Assembly: GCA_027943335.1 (NCBI GenBank)
Contig: BSBK01005139.1
Span: forward strand, 496,001-560,000
Direction: 5' to 3'
Source: Chamaecyparis obtusa
Lineage: Eukaryota > Streptophyta > Pinopsida > Cupressales > Cupressaceae
Length of the DNA: 64,000 bases
The position numbers were made by a program, and so were the translations under genes. A model generated the notes under the pieces. That model saw nothing but the letters and a program-made list of their open reading frames with translations. It was not told the origin of the DNA and did no database searches. Of the stretch, positions 49,190 to 60,304 are shown piece by piece (position 1 is the stretch's first letter; every line of letters starts with the position of its first letter).

Positions 49190-50270
49190 TTTGTCCTTAG
49201 TTTTGATCAATCAAGGGATGAATTTTGGCAGGATTGTTGGCTAAAAATTTTGTAAGCCGCTAAGACTACACCTTACAAAATTGTAACTTTAGGCAATGTC
49301 TCATGAGATTTCTCTCTCCTCTCAGCAATAGGGGAGGCTCCCTTCTTACCGTTGGTGGCTTCAATAGGAACTTAACTAAAATTACAAAAAGGGCAGTTAT
49401 CTCAATCAATTCCTCTTTTTTCAGTATTTATTTGCATACAACTACTACTTTCTAACTTAACAAAAAGTGCCTTATTTCTATGATAATATTGGAACAATAC
49501 CAGGGGCAGTAGCTTTCTTTTTATATTTTGTGAAACAAAAATAAGAACCCAAAGTCTCATGCGCTTGTCTCATGAGGATTCAAGCAAAATAACCAGTAAG
49601 GCACAAAGTCTCTTACTAGATACTCTCAAATTTAATAAAAACACTTACAACTGAAGCCCAAAGTATTCAACTCTAAGTAATTACAGCCACTACTATCTAT
49701 CACAATTTTTCCTTCTACATTACAAAGTCTTTAAAAGTTCAAATTGGCTTTGAATCCAACAGGCAGCTCAAAGTCTGCACAATTGAATCCAAATCCCTCT
49801 TGAATCAAAGCATTAAAACTCACAATCAACTCATGAAAATGTCGTCACATAACAGTTTGAATTGGCACAAAGTCTCAAAACAATTTGCCTCTTTTATTGA
49901 AAGCAATCTGATTTACATCCAAGCACAAAGTCTTAGAGTGCACAATACAAACTGGCAAAATTTTCTTGCCTTGCCAAAAGATGATTATTTACAATGAGCT
50001 CCCTCCTTTATATAGGAAAAGAAGAGAGAGAAAGGTGGAGAGAAAAGAGGAAAATCCTTAACCACCTTGACTTATTCCCTAACTAACTAACTAACTAATT
50101 TTGACTTTTTCAAAGTTGCATGCCTAATGCACTTGCAACCTGATTACATGTTATAACTTTGCACATGATACTATCACATGCAATTACATATGTCAAATAC
50201 AAATTACAAAGACATGATGGAAAAAAAATCTAAGTGCCTGACAAGACACAACACCTATTACATCATCCTT
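49190..50270 (-). repeat. Probable LTR of an unidentified minus-strand retroelement
   Basis: On the minus strand the segment opens near 50267 with TGATGTAATAGGTGTTGTG and contains a TATA box, CTATATAAAGGAGGG (plus strand about 50005-50020). It is followed by a leader-like region carrying seven spaced AGACTTTG words, and fades out near a TTAGCGGCTTAC segment at about 49255. No partner copy was found in the window, so the ends are approximate. Confidence 0.45.
49551..49932. repeat. Seven dispersed CAAAGTCT words
   Basis: CAAAGT(C/A)T recurs near 49550, 49604, 49659, 49724, 49769, 49869 and 49925, at 45-100-bp spacing. They lie in the presumed transcribed leader of the minus-strand LTR (AGACTTTG on that strand). 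Possibly decayed tandem units. Confidence 0.55.
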
Positions 50271-50483
50271 CATTTGTCTTCATGCTGCTATAGGATGTGT
50301 GATGGTTGATATGCTCTAGTTTGGTGAAAGCATCTTGATCTGGAAAAGGAAACTGCATCCTTGGTTGTCTCTTGAGAATCGCGTTTGTTTCTTTCCATCT
50401 CTTCCTTGAAAGAATTATTTCTGATTGTAGTCTTTCAAATGTTTCTGAGGAGAAAGATCCAATCTTCTTATCCAGCTTGTGCT

Positions 50484-50819
50484 CTAATTTTGATTCACTT
50501 GATTCCCTCGAAGATGAATTTCTCTTAAGGGTGGCCTTTGAGCTCTCCTATGGGCTTCTATTTCTCTTTGTATCCTTTCTCTTTCTTCACGTTCCAATAT
50601 TTCTCTAAGTCTCCTTTCAACTCTATATCTTCCTCTTTCAAATTCAATACCAACTTCCTCCTCTTCCTCCAAGATGGCCCAAGCAACTGAATAGTGTGTG
50701 TCATCTTCTCTTTGATTCCAAATGAAAGCCCCTAGGTCTGAAATGATATCTTCATGCCTTACATTTATATCCAAACCTAGTTGCACAATTGGATAGTTAG
50801 CATAGGAAGGCAACACCAT
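50484..50819 (-). CDS. Hypothetical charged 111-aa ORF
   Basis: Minus-strand frame starting MVLPSYANYPIVQLGLD, with an acidic patch (ILEEEEEVG) and a long Arg/Glu helix-like stretch (RRLREILEREERERIQREIE), ending near GNQVNQN. It sits upstream, in its own orientation, of the probable LTR at 49190-50270, so it may be the end of a retroelement gag-like or accessory ORF. No domain recognised; compositional bias makes chance possible. Confidence 0.3.
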   Translation of the reverse strand: MVLPSYANYPIVQLGLDINVRHEDIISDLGAFIWNQREDDTHYSVAWAILEEEEEVGIEFERGRYRVERRLREILEREERERIQREIEAHRRAQRPPLREIHLRGNQVNQN

Positions 50820-51990
50820 CTTAGATCATTCTTTTTAGTTTTGCCTCTCACGTTTCAAACTTTCTTGATTCTCCCTTTCAATCCTTCAGGCTTTTTCATC
50901 TTCCTTTTCTAGTGTTGGCTAGAGATTCTCCTAACAAAGAAATATGATATGCCTAAGTAGCTGTGACATGAAGATTTCACAAGGTAATAATATCTTCAAT
51001 TGATAGATCCACTACATTTTTTGGATGCACAAGTATGGATTTTGGAAGACTATGAACATGGAATATGGCCGGAAAACTTTAGGACAGCAAAGAGGTGAAT
51101 GAATTTTAGCTCAAAAATGATAAGGAAGACCCAAAAATGGGTTTCTTGGAGGTGACTACATGTGTGGACAACGAGAATTATGAAAGATGGGAAGGCAAGT
51201 GAATGAATGGATATCTTTTATTTTTATAATGGAGCTTGAATTGACCACCATTATGAGTTTGATGTCATATGGAAGTGGTAGGAACAACAAATTATGCAAG
51301 TAGAATTTTGGGAGATAGCACATGTATGAACTTGCATTGGATTTGTTTCCTTCATCATAGAACAGGGTTTTTAATCCCAACTGCACATGCAAAGAAGATG
51401 AAATTCTTGCATATGCATCTTGAGAATAGAAGATAGAAGATAGAAGAAACATGAATTTAATCACATGTAAATCAAAAATGAAATCTTTACATGTAAGTAA
51501 AATAACTTGGGAAGAAAAACAAGGAAAAGTTTAGAAAGAAATTACCTCAATCCTCAAGATGAAATCTCTCAAAATCTTGAGCCAAATCTGAAATAAATCC
51601 AATAGATTTTTGGATTTAGGAAAGATTGGATGGAAAGAGTATATATAGATCACATTCCTAGTCTCTTTCCTTCAATTTTGGACAGTCAATATGCATATAC
51701 AGCCAAGTGGGAAAGAATGAGAGATAAAATGCCAAGAAATAGCAACCATATTGACTATTTCTTTTGTATATGCAGTGAGGAAGAAAAATGGCATCTAGAG
51801 CATAAATCTTAATCAAAACAAGAAAATAAATCAATAAAAAGAATAAATAACTCATCAAAATCAGTTCTTGGACTGAGAAATTAATTAAAGACACTCAAAT
51901 CCTTCTTCCATGAAGTGATTTGAAGGAAAAATGGCCAAGAATGGACTGTTTTCTTCAACATACATATGCTTGTAAATGCAAACAGCATAT
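50820..51990. other. Non-coding sequence with short unsupported frames
   Basis: Several small overlapping frames on both strands (51156-51464, 51630-51812, 51658-51894). None has a recognisable motif. A TATATATAGATC element near 51642 is TATA-like but has no associated gene. Confidence 0.45.
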
Positions 51991-52000
51991 GTAATGCATA

Positions 52001-52620
52001 CAAAAATTGACACCCTAGAATAGAAGAGCAGCTTGGGAAAGGAAAATGCATTTTGATGATGCATATACACATATGCAAAACCCTCCAAAATCGATGCCAA
52101 GAATATATTATTAAAAATGTTGTTTTGAAAAGCTATTACATATGTTTTTCAACATATGTAATTCCTCCATAAATCGACGCCAAAGCTTTAAGGCTGGAAA
52201 CGTAAGTTGAGAAGAAAGAAAATGTTGTTTTGAAGAATTCTTTGCATATACATAATATGCACAGCTCTTAAAATTTGACGCCCAAGAGGAGAGTTTAAAA
52301 ATGTTGTTTTTAAAAGCTCTTGCACTTTTTTTAAAGCATATGTAATCCATTTTAAAATTGATGTCGTGAGGAAGATATTAAAAACAATAAATTAAGAATG
52401 TCCTTGCACATGTTTTAAAATATGCAATGCTCTTAAAATTCGACACCATAAGGAAAGATAGTGAATAAAGAAGTGAATACGCACTTTGGGAATGAGCTTA
52501 CATGTATTTAAAACATATAAAGGCTTCAAAATTTGACACCTTTAATGATTGTTTATGTAAAACGTACCTTTAAGTGCATTTACATATCTTTTAGAATATG
52601 ACTTTTATGGAGAAAAAGCC
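52001..52620. repeat. Degenerate tandem repeat, about 80-100 bp period
   Basis: A core AAAATYGACRCC(A/C)AAG recurs at about 52001, 52087, 52169, 52269, 52354, 52434 and 52527. Each is accompanied by ACATATG(T/C)AA-type sequence and a TTAAAAATGTTGTTTT-like segment. Units are diverged but spacing is consistent, and related sequence fades out by about 52800. Confidence 0.65.
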
Positions 52621-52799
52621 ACCTGGAGAGTTTTAAATATGTTATTTTAAATATGCAATCGCATATAAAAACAACACTCATAAGGATTAAATACACTCTT
52701 TAGAGGTTCAATTGCATATGTTCAAAATACATAGAATATACATGCAGTCACTATTAAAAACAATGTATTTAATATGAAAAAGACTTAGAAGTGAGTTTT

Positions 52800-54769
52800 A
52801 AAAAGTGTTTTGCACATTGATGATATGCAATGAAGAATAAAAACCACGTCTTTTATACTTAAATCTTTTAATTTTGAATTAATTAAATATATAACTATAG
52901 TGTTTTAATAAAGTAACATGAAATTAGATTATTTTGAAGCTAATTTCACGAAAACATTAAAAACTATAATCAAATCAACTCGAAACGAGTTGAAATTTGA
53001 AAATAAACTTTGAAATCCATTTAATGTATCAAATATAATTTGAACTCGTGCAATTGACTTTAAAAACCCCACCTTTTAAGGATTTTTAAAGAATATGCAG
53101 TCAACCTGAAAAACCCCACCTTTTACATCATAACTTGAGTTATAAAACTATGTTTAATGTCTAAGTTAGCTCGAAACAAGCATATTTAAAAGGGCTATCG
53201 ACTCAAGGGAAAATCAAGATTAAAAACAAATAAAATAACTTAAAGAATGCATGAAACGTGTGTTACAAAGAGATTTTTAGGGATAACAAATTGTCCTTAT
53301 AACACTTTATCCAAAAAATTCAAATCATAAAGGATACTTCTACGAATTGACAAGAAAATTCTGTAGGGTTGCCATAATTTTGTGATCTCAAAATTGAGGA
53401 TAGCATGGATAGAAATAGATTAAAAAAGATCAAAGGTGATAATGAATTACAAAAATAAGGGATGGATAAGATAAGGGATATGGACTAAAGGGTGTGGCTA
53501 AGGTGAGGTGAAAAGTTTGTATGAATCCTTGACAAGATCAAGGGTGGAAAGAAAAGAAAATAGAGGTAGATAGGGTGGTGGACACTAGAATATGACGGAT
53601 CATGGAGGTCATTGTAGGTAGGATAGAATGGATGAAGCTTTCCCCCAAGTGTAGACTGTAAGAGGGTAATAGATTACACATGACGCCTATGTGCTAGATT
53701 CTCATCATGGTACTTACCCAAAATGCCACAACATATGGTTTTCACCATAGTATGAATTATTTCTATTTATTCTTTTATTTTTTTCAATTTATTCTTTTCT
53801 TTTTTGTGTGTGTCACATGAGGCACTTGTTTGCTAGGTGTTTCTTAAGGTGATATTTTTTGACCTTTTTGTATTTTTAACTTTTTAGAAGACAATGTATG
53901 CAAGATAGGAGATGCAAGAAAGACTCGAGAATCTTGTCCTTTGGCTAGTAACCCTAGAAGATGTGCTACATTGCACCGTGGTGGTTGAAGGCATGCTTAG
54001 ATATGTTTATAGGGTGATGGAAAAGGGGATGAAATGGGTGATAAGATGGACTAGGATAAGGGTTTATGCATAGGATTGGATAAGAAGAATGGAAGGATGG
54101 AAATAGGTGGGGGATAATGCATGGGGTGTAATATTTAGCTATGGGTAGATGGAAATGTTGGATAGATCAAATCTCCAACCAGTCTTATGGTTGGTACATC
54201 TTCTTCAAATTCCTAAGAGTCATAATTGAGATTTACTTGAGAGAAACCAACATCAATACATTGAGATTCCCTCTCAATGATGACTATAAGATCTTTCCAA
54301 TCCTAAATGGATTTTGAAATGACTACTACTAACACTTAATCAATCATACAATTTAAGAGAAAGTACATGTAGTTGTATTAGCCTCATGATATGCATTTTC
54401 AGGATGTGTCCACTTCAAAAATTTGTAAATACTATATGTTTATCAAAAAAAAATCTAGGATAAACTACATGGCGTTAGCTAATCTCTCACTAGGGAGATT
54501 TTTTAAAAAAAAGTTGACATTTTAGGGAGAGCACACTAGACATTATGTTATGTTGTAAAAACATAAGACCACATTGTATGCTCCCCCTTTTTGAGGCCCT
54601 TAATCTCCACAATTTTCAAAACAAATTATCATTTTAGAAACTAGATTTTGATTAATTCAACTCTTGTTCTTGTTGTATCATAAAATTTTGAGTGTAACTA
54701 TCTTGATTTTGTCATCAAAGTTTAAAATTTGTTGATTTCAAGAAAAATAAAATGGCATCTTAAAACATT
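52800..54769. other. Non-coding sequence, nothing recognised
   Basis: AT-rich; two short repeated CCCCACCTTTTA segments near 53068 and 53115 (AAAAACCCCACCTTTT). No coding motif, RNA or element end found. Confidence 0.5.
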
Positions 54770-55048
54770 ATTTTGGTCTCTCATCAAGTTGTGCACTTAC
54801 CCTATGGAGGAAATTGATTTTAATGAGGAAAAGAGTGTCAATTCTCAGTATGCAATTTTTTTTGCAAGAGAAGAGATGCATTGGAGGCACAAATCTTGGA
54901 AATGCTAGTTGAAAGAGGGAGACAAGAAATAATATTTTTTCACACTCAGTCAAGACAAGGAGGTATTTGAATAGGATTATGCCATGAAAAATAACAATGG
55001 ACAATGGACTAGGGGGAAGCAAAAATAGACAAAGAGGCAGTAGAATAT
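54770..55048 (+). pseudogene. LINE ORF2 fragment (endonuclease-RT linker)
   Basis: Plus-strand frames read FAREEMHWRHKSW, then LKEGDKK.YFFTLSQ, then YAMKNNNGQWTRGKQK. This matches the linker of plant L1 ORF2 (REE..WRQKSR..WLKEGDRNTKFFH...NRI..I....G.W). It is cut at 55048 where the copia LTR starts. A different, smaller LINE remnant from the one at 2780. Confidence 0.75.
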
Positions 55049-56552
55049 GTTGGATTACTAAGAGGGGGGTGAATCAATAATAAGTGATTCTTTAAACCTT
55101 AAAACTTTAACTCTTATTCAACTTGATAACAACTCGGTAAGACACACTTCAATAGTATCTAACAAAAGTAGCAACTTCAAATAATCAATAGATAACATGC
55201 ACAATACACATTCAAAACATTTAACACTAGTATTTAACGTGAAAATCCAATTTGGGAAAAACCATTGTGGGAATTGTCACCCACTAATAAAAAATACCCT
55301 TCTAAAGTATACTCGGTTAAAGACAATCCTGTTAAAGATTAAAATGCATATTGTTGAATATGACCTTGTTAGGGGATTTGCCTTAGATCTGTTAGGATCT
55401 TCACCCTGTTAGGAGTGGCCTAGTTAAATGTCTTTAAACACTCTTATAGAATGTCACCTCTCTCAAGGATTTACAATAAGACTATTAAGTCCACTAGGTT
55501 AAGAGGATTTTTTGCTGCAAATGTTAATAAGAAATAGTATATGAATTTGATTTGTAAATCTGTAACTACCTCTTGCTTAGTCAGATCCCTTTTGCGCTCT
55601 TTGTCTTCACTTCTTCCCGTCACTATCTACTGTCCTTCACACTTCAACAAACTCTTCTTGTAGACTCAAATTTCAACCTTTTTCTTCTTCACTACATCAC
55701 TTGGTTACACATCCACACTTCAACTCGCCAGTTGTTTTTCCATTCAATTTCATCCTTTATATAGACTATGTTTTGCCTCTTAATCTCCTTTATTATATTT
55801 TCCTTTGTTTATTCTAAACCATCAGATCAACCTCTTGAACTGATTCAATGAACTTAACACTCATTAAAACTTGTTATCGTCGCCTCAAAACTTGAACTTT
55901 TCTTGGAACTAACACCTTCACTTTTTTTCGCTTAATATTTACCATAGATCATCACCTTGAATTTTCCTGATTGTAGATCTCTTTAACTAACTCTTCCTCA
56001 TCCTTAGAATCTTCCAGATCAATGTGGCTCTACATTAAATGTTGTTCTAATCCTTGTATTTAATTTTTTTTCCTTTCTCGGTGCCTTTCATCTTCCTTCA
56101 ACCAAAATTATATTTGCTTTTTTCGGTAACTAACTCTTTACACTCAATGTCTTGGCTTCCTTTCTCTTTACCAAATATTACTTTCCTTTTACTGAATAAC
56201 TCCTTCCTGCTTGGTAACCAAAATGTTTTCTTTACTGACTTGTCCAATCTCCTTTATCAACATGATATCTTCAAATGTAAAGTAGAAAACAACTAAACAC
56301 TTATTACCTTATCATTGTCTGATTTGTATTAGTTGCCCAATTAAGTTCTTCAACTTCACAACTTTTCACTTCCTCTTTTTCCTTAACTCACTCAACTTAT
56401 ATCATACTCCGAATGATATGAAAACTAAATATAAACCAAAAATCAATTTCTTGACATCAATGAAAAAATAACAAATAATCTAATTGTTCTACAATCTTGT
56501 ACATATCTCTGATCTCGGTCTTCATCATCATCACCATCATTTCTAGTTAACA
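55049..56552 (-). repeat. Copia 3' LTR
   Basis: On the minus strand from TGTTAACTAGAAATGATGG (56552) to TAGTAATCCAACA (55049), 1504 bp. The minus-strand outer end is shared with the fragment at 44781-45284. Plus frames at 55197, 55573 and 56054 are LTR sequence. Confidence 0.85.
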
Positions 56553-56566
56553 ATCTCCCTCTTTGG
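56553..56566 (-). promoter_or_regulatory. Polypurine tract of the copia element
   Basis: On the minus strand CAAAGAGGGAGAT, abutting the LTR start. A second similar AAGAGGGAGATT lies at about 56729-56740. Confidence 0.8.
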
Positions 56567-56939
56567 CATTGATGAAAACACTATCAATTGATGATGGTAA
56601 TACTCTAATATCTCTATTATGTTCTTTACTCCCTCTAAACTTTATCATCTTTCTTTGCTTCCTATGTGTGTTCATCAACAATAGCTTATTCTCCCTCTTT
56701 CTCTATCAACATCAAATTGCTTAATCTCCCTCTTTGACAACAATGTCAAAGACACATACTCCTGAAAAAAAATTTAGGAAATGAATCATACCTAGCATGT
56801 ACTGATATCTCATTGCATACATAATCATGTTTTCACAACTTCAGGCATCACCTAAAGAGTGAACAGTAGCATCAACTCACAAAATAGATATTCTAGAATG
56901 AATCCTTAAATTGATGCAACCTGCATCTTGCTTTAGTGA

Positions 56940-57884
56940 ATATTGGATAGGGGAAGTACCCCTAATTTACCTCTGAGATACTTAAAAGCATCGTTCGGTA
57001 GTGGCTTGGTGAATATATCTTATATCTACTCCTTTTAATTCACATACTCCAATATCACATGCTTTTCTTGAACTTGTTCTCTCAAGTAATGATACTTCAT
57101 AGAAATGTGTTTGCTCTTGCAATGCATCACCAAGTTCTTTGATATGTTGATAGCACTTGTATTATCACAGTAAATAGTAACTAGATCGGTAATCTCCTCT
57201 TGCATACCTTAAAGTATTTATTTTATCCATACAATGTTTACACAATTTATAGTTATTTTTGCATACTCTGCCTCAGATGTAGATTGTGATATACAATTTT
57301 ATTTTTCTTACTCAGCCATGTCACTAATCTTTCTCCTAAAAAGAAATATCCTCCACTTGTACTTTTCCTATCATCAATGTTTCCATCCCAATCAGCATCA
57401 GTGTAAATTGTTAGATAAAAATATCCTCATTTCTTTTATAGTAGACCGAAGTATTCAATACCTTTCAGATATCTAGAATATTCTTTTGACTGCAGATATG
57501 TGTGTTTCCTTAGGATTGGCATAAAATCTTGCAACAATATCTACTGCACGAGCAATATCAGGTCTACTATGTACAATATATTGTAGCTTGTAACCAATCA
57601 TTGATTAGTAAAGTGTCTCATTCAATTATTTTGACTCATCTTCTTTTGAAAATTTGCAACCAGTAGCCATTGGTGTTCCAACGAGTCTTGAATCTTTCAT
57701 ACCAAATGTATTTAGGATCTCCTTGATGTAATTTGACTGTGTGGTGTAGATCTCATATTTAACTTGTTGAATTTGTAGTCCAAGAAAGAATTGTATTTCA
57801 CCTATCATGGACATCTCAAATTTCTTTCTCATCTCCTTAGAAAAAGATCTGCATAACATGTTACTTCTGGGTAAAAGCACAATA
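56940..57884 (-). pseudogene. Copia RT C-terminus and RNase H
   Basis: The frame 57626-57880 has MIGEIQFFLGLQIQQ, NYIKEILNTFGMKDS and TPMATGCKFSKEDES, the copia RT/connection. Downstream, in shifted frames, come SMIGYKLQYIVHSRPDIA, ARFYANPKETH, IYCDNTSAINISKN (RNase H Asp) and DIFTKPLPNDA, the final block of copia pol. The segment 56567-56939 is the untranslated end before the polypurine tract. Confidence 0.9.
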
Positions 57885-57890
57885 AGTTGT

Positions 57891-59604
57891 CACCCTTTTA
57901 CAAAGGAAAAGGATAACAAAATCAAAGTTGTTCAACTTCAATAGTATAAAAATGACATTTATGTTTGGAATTTGAAGATGATGTAAACTAATTAAATGTG
58001 ATTAAATGGATGAATTTTATGATTAGTATTTTTAATAATTTTTTTGAATAAGAATTGATTTTTTTAAAACAATTTAAAGACATTTTTTCAGTTGCTAAAA
58101 AAATCTAAAAATTAGGGGTCTAGTTCCCTCCAAAAAATTATATGTAAATAAACATTTTTTACCCTAATTTCAAAATATGTCATAGATGACATATATATCT
58201 AGTGCATGAAGAAATAAAAATTGGTTTGTGACCTATATTTTCTCTTTTATAACAATTCAAATTCCAACTCACAGAAATCGACAGTTTTCATCTCGCAACA
58301 CATTTTTCATAACAATTCTATCCCAATCAAAAAAATAAATATATATTCTTGAAGAGGACTCTCTCCTCTAGTTCACCATATATTTTTCAAATTTAGTTAA
58401 TTTATGATTTACTATTTTTTTCTTTTTCTGAATCAACACTTCCTTGACTGTTAAAATACCTACTTGCAATATTTTTTTATTTTTTTAAAAATGTCATTAA
58501 AAATATTAGGAGTTATTGAAATGCCACTTTTTTGAAATAATTTTATTTTTATGGTAATTGGACCCAAAGTGGTATAAAACATGCATTTAATAGACATTTC
58601 CAATTGGAAAAGTTAAAGAACTTATCAAACTTAGCTAGAATGAATCTAGCTAGATCATATGTTTGGCCAAAATTATTTTTTAGTTAGAAATACTAAAATT
58701 CAGTTGTGCTAATAAGTTATCCTAAAAGGTGACACATGATTGTGCTTTTATGGGTATGTGCAGGATCATGGTATACCAAACTATGGCCTTAAGTGGCAAT
58801 GAAAAATTAGAAAATCAGGGTTAGTCAACTTGACGTAAAAGGTTGAACATCTTATGAACCTTATGTGAAAAAGTTGTAAGAGTAGAATCTATAGGAAATT
58901 GAATGTAGTTTCTAAACTACTAACCCTTGTTTGAAATTTTTGTTGTCTAATTGTTCAAAATTTTAGATTTCAATGCAGTACTATGAAAATGTTAGGGAAA
59001 AGATAAAAAGTATGTGTATATCTGACCACCTTAATCACAATCAAATGATAATATATTTTCCTAAGATTCTAGATATAAGTAGTAGACTCATGCCTGGATG
59101 CGACGCATATTTTTTTGTAATTTTTGGTCAAATAAATAATTAATTATGAATTTTCTACTATAACTTTTTTAGAATAAAAAAACTCTTGTGTTTGACCACC
59201 TTAACTAATTCAAAATTTTACCAAATTCAAAACTTTCTTTTTTTCTTATAGTAGCCGAAGCATAGAATGTGACGCATGTTTTGGATTTCAAAAAGGTTAA
59301 ACGGTTTGAAAGTTATAGTTGTTTTTCAATCAGTATGTCAATTATGACTTTAAAGATAACTCAATTGAAAAATAAGTAATAATTACTTACTGAACTCAAA
59401 ATTTGACAACAATTATATTGATGGAAAGCTAATAATGTCTTTAAGAAACCCTTTTTGTTTCATCAATTTCGGGTGAAAAAATAGTCATCAACTACATGGT
59501 CGAAGTCTCGGTATCAAGAACTATTTCCTAAAACACGCTTAAAGGGTTGACCACCCACGTTTGGTAATGCCGAAGCAAATACCAAGCCTAATCGGATATT
59601 TGAT
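57891..59604. other. AT-rich non-coding sequence
   Basis: No coding frame, element end or RNA gene recognised. Two stretches (59075-59110 and 59250-59280) share GCATAGAATGTGACGCAT-like wording, GATGCGACGCATAT against ATGTGACGCATGT, perhaps a weak dispersed repeat. Confidence 0.5.
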
Positions 59605-59652
59605 AAAATCAAATATCTGATATTTTCAGATATCTGATATTATCGGATATCC
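59605..59652 (+). repeat. Left terminal inverted repeat
   Basis: Runs AAAATCAAATATCTGA...TGATATTATCGGATATCC. It also contains smaller hairpins: GATATTTGAT/ATCAAATATC at 59595-59617 and ATATCTGA/TCAGATAT at 59612-59633. Confidence 0.75.
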
Positions 59653-60216
59653 AAAAAAGCCCACCTATTTTGAAATTTCAATTGCCCCGCTTTTCCCGAA
59701 TTCAAGTTTCATAATAAATATATTTTTTTAATAGTAATATTAATTGTCTTATAAATTAAGTTGTATTCTTTTTATGTTAATATTAATTCAAGTTTCATAT
59801 TAAATTATATTTTTGTTATGTTAATATTAATTTCATTTTAAATATTACTATTAAATAATAATAGCATAGCATAAATATTATAATATAAATTTTTATATTA
59901 GTATGTATTATATTATTTGATATACAAAATGATTTTGAAAAAATACCTGCACAGTTGATTTGAGGACAAACAATTTTAGCCCAAATCCTTTTGAAAATAT
60001 CCAGCACAGGATTTTTCTACAAACTCCTTGTAATTTCAGTGGTTTGACTATACTGAATAAGTAGATTTCAATGGACTTCCCCTCGATTGAATATAATCAA
60101 TTGATTTTTTAACTCTCGAAAAGAAATTTCACACAGTTGTAGAACCACCGTGTGCTCATCATCTGTTCTAGAAACTAACAGTGGCATAAAAATTCATGTA
60201 AGAACATTTAAGGTAC

Positions 60217-60283
60217 ATTGTCCACAAAAAGGTATATGAAACCTTTAAATATACATTAAAAAGTGGAGGTGAAGGCTCTAGAT
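60217..60283 (+). pseudogene. 67-bp copy of the transposase-like coding sequence
   Basis: From ATTGTCCACAAAAAGG to GAAGGCTCTAGAT, matching 63647-63713 with a single mismatch (ACCTTTAAA against ACCATTAAA). Ends directly at the GA tract leading into the satellite. Too short to encode anything by itself. Confidence 0.9.
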
Positions 60284-60304
60284 CTGTGAGAGAGAGATAG
60301 AGAG

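Larger units (their letters stand above)
55049..57890 (-). mobile_element. Truncated Ty1/copia element
   Basis: Minus-strand element with the end of RT, RNase H, polypurine tract and 3' LTR (55049-56552). The 5' LTR, gag, protease, integrase and most of RT are missing beyond about 57890, where unrelated AT-rich sequence begins. The LTR carries the CTAAGAGGGGGGTGAATCA motif widespread in plant copia LTRs; the PPT context GATGCCAAAGAGGGAGATTG is likewise typical. Confidence 0.88.
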
